Shown: piece by piece, positions 58,245-64,000 of the stretch
Layout: the number at the start of each line of letters is the position of its first letter
How positions within the stretch are numbered: the first letter of the stretch is position 1
DNA from: Neorhizobium petrolearium
GTDB taxonomy: Bacteria; Pseudomonadota; Alphaproteobacteria; Rhizobiales; Rhizobiaceae
DNA length: 64,000 bases
Reading direction: 5' to 3'
Assembly: GCF_017873175.1 (NCBI RefSeq)
Contig: NZ_JAGGJW010000017.1
Coordinates: 1 to 64,000, forward strand
The notes under the pieces: generated by a model
Seen by the model: the letters and a program-made list of their open reading frames with translations, nothing else
Databases searched by the model: none
What the model was told of the DNA's origin: nothing
Made by a program: the position numbers and the translations under genes

Positions 58245-59489
58245 ATGACCGGAGACACGAAAATCGATCAGAGGATTGTAGAGAAAGCTCGTGCTTTCAA
58301 CCTCTTGTCCCCGCCGGATGACTATTTCGACGATCCAAGCAAATATTTTCGTCTTTTGCGCGATGGTGACCCGGTTCACCAGCAAGAAGACGGCACCGTT
58401 CTTTTAACCCGCTACGACGATGTGCGCCAGGTATGGCGAGACCTGTCAGGTCTCGTTTACAAGGGCGAGTATTTTGAGAAGAAATTCGGCAAGGGGCCCC
58501 TGCTTGAGCATCACACATCGACGATGCTGTTCCGTGACAACCCCGATCACGACCGGTTGCGCGATATCGTCAACCCCTTCTTCTCTCAGACGTCCATCAA
58601 GTCTCTGACAGACTTTACCCAAGACGTGATTGATCGTGAGATCAAGAAGGTCAAGCAAATGGGCGAGTTCGATTTCGTGCGAGATTTCGCGTTCCGGATC
58701 CCGGTAGCACTTATTTGCAGGGTCATCGGCGTTCCGGTTGAAGATGCCGACTATATCCAGGGCGTGGGGCGCAAAGTGCTTTTCCCACTTAACCCGCAGG
58801 TGCCGGCCGAAGCAATCAAACAGGGCCATGAAGCGGTCACGGAGTTCATGGGCTATCTGCGACCTTTTCTCGATGAGGTCAAGGCGCGCGCCACGATCGA
58901 CCCGGCCGAGAGTATCCTTTGCGCGATGGCTGCGGCTCAGCGTGAGGGCGTTGAAGTCAGCGACGCCGAAATCCTGCATATGTGCATCGTGACGCTCAAT
59001 GGCGGCCATGAGACCACCACAAACCTCATCTCTCAGGCGGTGCATTTCCTGATGGACGACCCCGAGAGCAAACAGCAACTGCGTGAGGGCGCGGTCCCTC
59101 TGCCTACGGCACTCGAAGAGCTGATTCGCTTCATCACACCGCTTCAGCTTCAGGGACGGCGCACGGTGAACGATGTGGAGCTTGCCAGTGGAAATGGCAC
59201 GATCCCGGCTGGCACCGAGGTGGTTCTTGCCCAAGCCTCGGCGAACAGGGACGAGCGGATCTTCGAGAACCCCGACAAGCTTGATCTTGCGCGGCGTCCG
59301 AACAATCATGTCGCGTTTGGTGCGGGGATCCATGTCTGCCTGGGTCGACCACTTGCGAGGATGGAGGCGCCGATAGCCATTGCCGCCGTGCTGAAGGAAC
59401 TACCGACCATGGTCCGCAACGGCGAGACACGCTTTCAGCGCAGCACGCGGTTCAGGGGGTTGGAGCAATTCCCGGTACGGCTGGCTTGA
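58245..59489 (+). CDS. Cytochrome P450 monooxygenase
   Basis: A 414-residue soluble bacterial P450. The I-helix oxygen motif is LNGGHETTTN, the K-helix ExxR is EELIRF, and the haem loop is FGAGIHVCLGRPLARME with C365 as thiolate ligand. Start ATG 58245 follows GGGAGGA. The neighbouring region has no dedicated ferredoxin or reductase, though the Rieske ferredoxin at 49038 is nearby. It would hydroxylate or demethylate the substrate of this pathway. It sits between the lyase and a second FAH hydrolase in one direction. Confidence 0.93.
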   Translation: MTGDTKIDQRIVEKARAFNLLSPPDDYFDDPSKYFRLLRDGDPVHQQEDGTVLLTRYDDVRQVWRDLSGLVYKGEYFEKKFGKGPLLEHHTSTMLFRDNPDHDRLRDIVNPFFSQTSIKSLTDFTQDVIDREIKKVKQMGEFDFVRDFAFRIPVALICRVIGVPVEDADYIQGVGRKVLFPLNPQVPAEAIKQGHEAVTEFMGYLRPFLDEVKARATIDPAESILCAMAAAQREGVEVSDAEILHMCIVTLNGGHETTTNLISQAVHFLMDDPESKQQLREGAVPLPTALEELIRFITPLQLQGRRTVNDVELASGNGTIPAGTEVVLAQASANRDERIFENPDKLDLARRPNNHVAFGAGIHVCLGRPLARMEAPIAIAAVLKELPTMVRNGETRFQRSTRFRGLEQFPVRLA

Positions 59490-59521
59490 TCCGCGATGAC
59501 CGCGGGCATTGAGGTATTCTC

Positions 59522-59557
59522 ATGATAACGGGCAATCCATGGGTGGCCCGCTATCAT
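59522..59557. repeat. Inverted repeat before second FAH gene
   Basis: ATGATAACGGGC at 59522-59533 pairs with GCCCGCTATCAT at 59546-59557 (11 of 12), with a 12-base loop, 26 bases before the start of the hydrolase gene. It may be an operator, an mRNA processing hairpin or a partial terminator after the P450 gene. Confidence 0.5.
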
Positions 59558-59582
59558 GGGCGCAAGTTGATAAGGAGAAAAA

Positions 59583-60440
59583 ATGAAGATCTGTCGCTTC
59601 CACAAGAACCGTATCGGTCTTGTTCAGGACGGTGAGGTTGTCGATGTAACCTCGGCCCTCGACCTCTTGCCGCAGGTGCGCTACCCGTTGCCGCGGTATG
59701 ACCCGTTGATCGCCCATCTCGATCAACTCAAGGAAGCATTCTTTGAGGCTGCCAAGACCGGAGAGCGTCGGCTCGCCCTTGAGCTGGCTTTCGATTCACC
59801 CATTGCAAACCCCGGCAAGCTTGTCGCGGCGCCTGTGAACTACGTCAAGCACCTGGAAGAGGCGCGCGCGCAGAAGGATCTACACCAAGGCAATGCAGCC
59901 CAGGTGCGGGTGATTCACGAGACGGGCCTGTTTCTAAAGGCCACCAGCAGTCTTATCGGCCCCTCCGAGCCGGTGACGCTGCGCTTCCCTGATCGCCGCA
60001 GCGATCACGAAATCGAACTCGCGGTCGTCATCGGCAAACGCGCCGACCGGGTGTCGGCGGAGCGCGCGCTGGAGCACGTCGCAGGATATGCGATCGGGCT
60101 TGACATGACGGTGCGCGGCGCCGAGGAGCGCAGCATGCGCAAGTCCATAGATAGCTATTCGGTGCTGGGTCCGTGGCTTGTAACTGCCGATGAAATCGTC
60201 GATCCGTCCCAGCTCGACTTCGAACTGAAGGTGGACGGCGTCACCAGGCAGAAGGCGAATACGCGTGATCTTGTGCTGAGCGTGCCGGAACTCATCGAGA
60301 TGGCCAGCCGATTCTATACACTGGAAGTGGGCGACGTCATCTTCACCGGGACGCCCGAGGGAGTCGGGCAGGTTGAGCCGGGCAACAAGATCCATGCCTG
60401 GATTGACCGGATTGGATCAATGGAGATCGACGTCACCTGA
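59583..60440 (+). CDS. Fumarylacetoacetate-hydrolase family protein (second)
   Basis: A 285-residue FAH-family enzyme of the longer type with a small N-terminal domain (KICRFHKNRIGLVQDGEVVD). The catalytic part shows VAAPVNYVKHLEEARAQKD, GLFLKATSSLIGPSEPV, DHEIELAVVIGKRAD and GDVIFTGTPEGVGQVEPG. These enzymes hydrolyse or decarboxylate ring-cleavage products such as 2-oxo-hept-ene-dioates. AAGGAGAAAAA precedes the ATG. It is distinct from the hydrolase at 54598, so two ring-cleavage products, or two steps, may be handled. Confidence 0.87.
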   Translation: MKICRFHKNRIGLVQDGEVVDVTSALDLLPQVRYPLPRYDPLIAHLDQLKEAFFEAAKTGERRLALELAFDSPIANPGKLVAAPVNYVKHLEEARAQKDLHQGNAAQVRVIHETGLFLKATSSLIGPSEPVTLRFPDRRSDHEIELAVVIGKRADRVSAERALEHVAGYAIGLDMTVRGAEERSMRKSIDSYSVLGPWLVTADEIVDPSQLDFELKVDGVTRQKANTRDLVLSVPELIEMASRFYTLEVGDVIFTGTPEGVGQVEPGNKIHAWIDRIGSMEIDVT

Positions 60441-60450
60441 AGTCGATAAA

Positions 60451-60483
60451 AAACCGGCCATCACCGCTTTGGGTGGCCGGTTT
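60451..60483. terminator. Rho-independent terminator, probably bidirectional
   Basis: AAACCGGCCA at 60451-60460 pairs with TGGCCGGTTT at 60474-60483, preceded by AAAA and followed by TTTC-like sequence. It lies 10 bases after the hydrolase stop and 17 bases before the end of the convergent MarR gene, so it can stop transcription from both sides. Confidence 0.82.
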
Positions 60484-60500
60484 CAATCCCTGTGGCTGTG

Positions 60501-61049
60501 TCAATTCATCTCGGATTCCAGCGCTGCGGGAATTGATGGGCGCGTGTTCTTACCTGTAGCCCGAAGAAATACCGTAAGCGTTGTAAGTAGCTGATGTTGC
60601 TCCTCAAGAGCGAGATCATCCAACAGCAGCGACCTCAACCTTTCGACACGACCGAACGCCTTGGCGTAGAGTAACTCTCCGGCGGGAGTGAGGTCCAGCA
60701 GTTTCTGTCTTTGATCCGTATCACTCTTCTTGATCCGAAGCAAACCTCGCCTCTCGAGAGAGCTCGCTGTTCGTCCGCAACTGGCCTTGTCAACTGCGGC
60801 GCGCCGGGCCACTTCCGTAACTGAAAGGCCTGGGAAGCTGTGCGTTGTTGCGATAATGATCCAGCTCACAGGCGATAGCTTCAGGCCAGCCATGGCCTCG
60901 TCAAAAGCATACAGAAAGACTTGGTAGCTACGCCGAATCAGATGCGCGGGATGATCAGTAAGAACTCGAAAATCGTCTTCTTTTCCCGTGGTTTCGGCTG
61001 GTTGACGCTCGATCAAACTTTCGTTGCCCAACAATCTCCTTATTCTCAC
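60501..61049 (-). CDS. MarR-family transcriptional regulator
   Basis: A 182-residue MarR-type winged-helix protein. The DNA-binding part is LSVTEVARRAAVDKASCGRT then ASSLERRGLLRI, and the wing SDTDQRQKLLDLTPAGELLY. It converges on the oxygenase/TRAP operon, sharing a terminator with it. MarR proteins often respond to aromatic acids, so it is a candidate regulator for 46.6-60.4 kb. The first 30 residues are unusual, and an internal start is possible. No operator identified. Confidence 0.85.
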   Translation of the reverse strand: MRIRRLLGNESLIERQPAETTGKEDDFRVLTDHPAHLIRRSYQVFLYAFDEAMAGLKLSPVSWIIIATTHSFPGLSVTEVARRAAVDKASCGRTASSLERRGLLRIKKSDTDQRQKLLDLTPAGELLYAKAFGRVERLRSLLLDDLALEEQHQLLTTLTVFLRATGKNTRPSIPAALESEMN

Positions 61050-61138
61050 CTGTCCACCTATGGCGCAACACCGTTTGATGCTGCCTGCAATCTAGAGCTA
61101 TCAGAAGGACATGAGGCCTTCTGATAGGAATTGATACA

Positions 61139-61528
61139 AGCTATGCGGAGAAAGACCAAGCAAATAAAGGCGTCACTACACGTATCATCCGCATTTTAAG
61201 GTTCATCGGGGACATGCGAGCTAAGTGGCAGCCGCTCGACGAGCGTATCGATGCTTTGAATGACGATCTGTGTGAGCATGCGCGGACTGACGAAGCTGTG
61301 AACCGTCTGACCTCGATCCCGGGCATCGGCGTCCTTGGCACGACTGCGCTCGTTGCAGATGTTGGAGACGGTGAGGCGTTTCGCGAAGCCCGCGACGTCC
61401 CAGCTTGGCTCGGTCTCGTGCCGAAGCAGATGACGACAGGCGGGAAGCCGCGGCTACTCAGCGTCACCAAGCGGGGCAATATCTACCGTAAACGCTCATT
61501 TCCATGCGCGTTGACGCGGTCCGCTTGA
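61139..61528 (+). pseudogene. IS110/IS116-family transposase, C-terminal fragment
   Basis: The frame reads YAEKDQANKGVTTRIIRILR then WQPLDERIDALNDDL, LTSIPGIGVLGTTALVADVG, and FREARDVPAWLGLVPKQMTT with GGKPRLLSVTKRGNIYRK. This is the transposase_20 domain of IS110 elements (S-I-P-G-I-G...L-G-L-x-P). The N-terminal DEDD catalytic domain and the last part are missing, and after RGNIYRK the frame runs into unrelated sequence. Transposase is inactive. Confidence 0.85.
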
Positions 61529-61733
61529 CCGGACGGGCGTGTCCTCCGGTGGCTTTTGATCAGGTAGCGGTAGTTTTGGCGAAGTTGAAGGACAGCAAAT
61601 CAGTGATGTCGGCGTCTGTGGCGCGCTGTGGCAATTCGCTGAGGACATAGCGCAGTAGGCCAGGCGTTCGATGCCGCAGGCGCGGCACGTCAGCATCGGA
61701 CTGTAGACAGCACTTGCCCTGGCTCCGTCCACG

Positions 61734-62140
61734 GTGTCGCTGAACAGCCAGGATTTTCTGCCGGTAGCAATGCCCGTTAATTCTGCCCATGTCGGCGATG
61801 AAGTCGAGGTCTATTATCGCTGGCATCCGTATTTCGCCCAGAGGGTTTCCATTCGCCGCGTCGAAGAACTCGCGACAGGTCGGTTTTTGAAGCTTTTGGG
61901 GCCGACGTGTGTCTCGATCTCGATTTCTGGATGATTGATCCTGTGGTGTGCAGCGGCATGAGCATGGGAACGGCACGCGCCGATCCTGCGGCGCTGATCG
62001 AACGGAACAAGCCGGTCACCGGTGGCGACGAGCCTGCACTCTTCCGAGGTGGACTCGTCCATCGAGCTGCGACCTTCAAGAAGAGTTCCCCGTGGACAGG
62101 AACCTTCTCTTCCAGCCGCACCCGGAGGTGGTCGCCGACG
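61734..62140 (+). pseudogene. Hypothetical IS-associated ORF with a frameshift
   Basis: Two consecutive frames seem to form one protein: HVGDEVEVYYRWHPYFAQRV through LATGRFLKLLGPTCVSISIS, then, after a one-base shift near 61930, MIDPVVCSGMSMGTARADPA through EPALFRGGLVHR. I recognise this as a short protein often seen beside rhizobial IS elements (similar to small DUF5372-like proteins), but its function is unknown. Confidence is low; the frameshift inference rests on the pattern of both halves. Confidence 0.35.
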
Positions 62141-62182
62141 ACCACGGCATCCAGCCCAAGCGCTTCACGCAGGCTTCATCGC

Positions 62183-62433
62183 TCAGATGGCGGCGATGTA
62201 GCATGTTGCTGTGAAGTTGGTTGCGAGCTTGTCATATCGAGTTGCGACGCGTCTCCAATCCTTGAGGCGGCAGAAGGTGCGTTCGATGATATTCCTGCGC
62301 TTATAGGCCTCAGGGTCGAAGGGCTGGATCTGTTTTCGGGTTGGATTGTTGGGGATCACAGGCTCGGCACCGCGCGCGATGAGGAAAGTGCGAAGCGCAT
62401 TGCTGTCATATGCAGTGTCGGCGGCACATAGAT
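62183..62433 (-). pseudogene. IS5-family transposase, C-terminal fragment
   Basis: On the minus strand: LCAADTAYDSNALRTFLIAR, GAEPVIPNNPTRKQIQPFDP, then YKRRNIIERTFCRLKDWRRV and ATRYDKLATNFTATCYIAAI before TGA. This is the end of IS5/IS427-group DDE transposases, with the last catalytic glutamate in RNIIERTF. The upstream two-thirds are missing. It forms part of the IS scar zone between the MarR gene and the E1 gene. Confidence 0.85.
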
Positions 62434-62574
62434 TGCGAAAGAACCCTGATCGTCGCGCTATAAGGCGATGCGATAGCGGCGACCGTATGTGATGAGTTTG
62501 GATTGGTGGAAGCGACCAGTCCGATGTTGTTAACCTACATCCGTCAAGGGGGAGGCGCAGAATCTCAGATGAAT

Positions 62575-63999
62575 TCAGACATAGCGCCTGACGTCAGGGC
62601 CGGGCGTCAGGCCCATGACAAGGTTGGCAATGCTGCGCGCGTCTATGCCATAATGACGATAGAGGTCGCCGATTGTACCGGTCTGGCCGAAATTCTCGAC
62701 GCCAAGCGAGATGGCGCGATGGCCTTTGACGGAACCCAGCCATGCCAGCGTTGCCGGGTGCCCGTCGATGATCGTTACGATCACGCAATGTGGCGGCAGT
62801 TGCGCGAACAGCCGTTCAACAGTTGACAGGGCTTGCGCGTTCCCGTGCGCCCGTGCCCGTTGCGCTGCGGTCCAACCCGAATTCAGGCGGTCAGCTGATG
62901 TTACAGCCAGAACCGCAACATCACGGCGGTTTTCGCCAAGAATGGCAGCGGCCGAAATTGCCTCGGGTGCGATGACGCCTTGATAGGCGATGACCACTTC
63001 GCAATTCGGCCCTGGCTTGCGCAGCCAATAGCCGCCGTCGATGGCCCCTTGACGAAAGGCGTCGTCATGACGCTTGCCGGGCTGCTCAAGCGGGTTCGTC
63101 GATAGGCGCAGATAGACAGACCCGCCGGTCTCGTCTCGAAGCCAAGTGCGTTCGTCCACATAAGCTTCGCCATCCCTTTGCAGATAGTCGAGGGCCCAAG
63201 CCATTATGACTGCCAATTCGTCGGCAAAAGCGGGTTCGAAGGCCGCCAGCCCATCCTGCGCAATTCCAATCAGCGGCGTTCCGATGGATTGGTGCGCACC
63301 GCCTTCCGGAGCCAGCGTGACGCCGGACGGAGTCCCCACGATCATGAAGCGAGCGTCCTGATAGCAGGCATAGTTCAGCGCATCGAGGCCGCGATAAACG
63401 AAAGGATCATAGACCGTTCCAATCGGAATCAGCCGTTTGCCGAACAGGCTGTGCGACAAGCCCGCCGCTGCTAAAAGGAGAAACAGGTTCATTTCTGCGA
63501 TGCCGAGTTCGATATGTTGCCCATCAGGCGTGAACTCCCATCTCGCGGTTGAAGGGATGCGGTGTTCGGTGAAAGTATCCGCCTGCGCCTTCCGCGCAAA
63601 CAGCTTGCGCCGGTTGACCCAAGGTCCCAGATTGGTCGTGCCCGTCACATCCGGCGATGTGGTGACAATCCGCGCGGCAAGTTCGCTGTCCCCCTTCGAC
63701 AGGTCATCGAGGATCTTACCGAAGGCCATTTGGGTGGAAATCTCACGGAAGGTTGAAAGCTCGATGACGGGCACCGGCAGTTTCGTGTCGTGATGGCGGC
63801 GGCGGCCCTTGCTGAAGAAGGGCGCCCTGTCCAGATAGCTCTGGAACGCCTCAGGGTCCGCAATGGTGGCGAACTTGTCCCACTCTTGGCCGGTGGGCAC
63901 GCCCATATGGCTCTGCCAGCTTTCAAACTGGCTCTTGGTCATCAAACCGCCGTGGTTGTCTTTGTGGCCCGCAATCGGCGTGCCCCAGCCCTTGATCGT
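62575..63999 (-). CDS. AceE-like (homodimeric) 2-oxoacid dehydrogenase E1 / transketolase-like, partial
   Basis: The last 475 residues of a thiamine-diphosphate enzyme that extends beyond the window's right end. TIKGWGTPIAGHKDNHGGLM is the AceE-type loop, and HIELGIAEMNLFLLLAAAGL carries the glutamate that activates the cofactor. GTVYDPFVYRGLDALNYACY and GTPSGVTLAPEGGAHQSIGT are the pyrimidine-binding half, and the transketolase C-terminal domain follows. It should oxidatively decarboxylate a 2-oxoacid with E2/E3 partners, none of which is seen here. It reads leftward and ends 140 bases from the IS5 remnant. Confidence 0.87.
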   Translation of the reverse strand, partial: TIKGWGTPIAGHKDNHGGLMTKSQFESWQSHMGVPTGQEWDKFATIADPEAFQSYLDRAPFFSKGRRRHHDTKLPVPVIELSTFREISTQMAFGKILDDLSKGDSELAARIVTTSPDVTGTTNLGPWVNRRKLFARKAQADTFTEHRIPSTARWEFTPDGQHIELGIAEMNLFLLLAAAGLSHSLFGKRLIPIGTVYDPFVYRGLDALNYACYQDARFMIVGTPSGVTLAPEGGAHQSIGTPLIGIAQDGLAAFEPAFADELAVIMAWALDYLQRDGEAYVDERTWLRDETGGSVYLRLSTNPLEQPGKRHDDAFRQGAIDGGYWLRKPGPNCEVVIAYQGVIAPEAISAAAILGENRRDVAVLAVTSADRLNSGWTAAQRARAHGNAQALSTVERLFAQLPPHCVIVTIIDGHPATLAWLGSVKGHRAISLGVENFGQTGTIGDLYRHYGIDARSIANLVMGLTPGPDVRRYV

Positions 64000-64000
64000 A

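Overview
The window reads as an accessory or plasmid-like segment of an alphaproteobacterium. GC content is high, and the gene families and insertion sequences (IS21, IS256, IS110, IS5, Tn3 and tniABQ types) suggest Rhizobiales or a close relative; this is inference from gene style, not a database match. Almost every intact gene serves uptake and breakdown of organic acids or aromatic compounds through CoA thioesters. The catabolic blocks are separated by mobile-element wreckage with truncated and fused genes.

Region by region: (1) 1-4.2 kb, an enoyl-CoA hydratase tail, a CoA-transferase fragment joined to a thiolase tail, then livGFHM, an ABC importer without its binding protein. (2) 4.23-7.83 kb, a compact tniA-tniB-tniQ transposon with repeated end motifs. 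(3) 7.8-15.4 kb, a leftward acyl-CoA operon (acyl-CoA ligase, MaoC hydratase, two acyl-CoA dehydrogenases, enoyl-CoA hydratase, SDR). It is damaged by an IS256 remnant, an internal deletion and frameshifts. (4) 15.6-22.5 kb, an IclR regulator divergent from a second acyl-CoA operon (paired dehydrogenases, hydratase, CoA-transferase, aldehyde dehydrogenase). (5) 22.5-24.6 kb, an SDR among gene and IS21 fragments. (6) 24.7-39.6 kb, a large rightward cluster: two paralogous binding proteins, livHMGF, two acyl-CoA ligases, hydratase, dehydrogenase, SDR, TetR regulator, thioesterase, etfB and a broken etfA. (7) 39.6-46.6 kb, nested IS21 and Tn3-family elements with two serine resolvases. (8) 46.6-51.4 kb, a leftward ring-hydroxylating dioxygenase set (alpha, beta, ferredoxin, dihydrodiol dehydrogenase, aldehyde dehydrogenase). 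(9) 51.5-60.4 kb, a divergent rightward operon: TAXI-TRAP uptake, fumarylpyruvate-hydrolase-like and maleylpyruvate-isomerase-like enzymes, CoA-transferase, HMG-CoA-lyase-like enzyme, cytochrome P450 and a second FAH-family hydrolase, then a convergent MarR regulator. (10) 61.1-64 kb, IS110 and IS5 remnants and the C-terminal half of an AceE-like 2-oxoacid dehydrogenase E1.

How it fits together: the liv and TRAP systems would import carboxylates. Ligases and CoA-transferases would activate them, and dehydrogenase, hydratase and SDR sets would run beta-oxidation-like steps feeding electrons to ETF. The dioxygenase/P450 block would open a separate oxygenase route with gentisate-like lower steps. 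The two most informative signals are a shared operator-like motif (ATTTCACTT-rTTGAAA type) found at four places from 16.6 to 24.6 kb next to the IclR gene, and the unusual oxygenase plus TAXI-TRAP gene set at 46.6-60.4 kb. I saw no CRISPR array, tRNA or rRNA.
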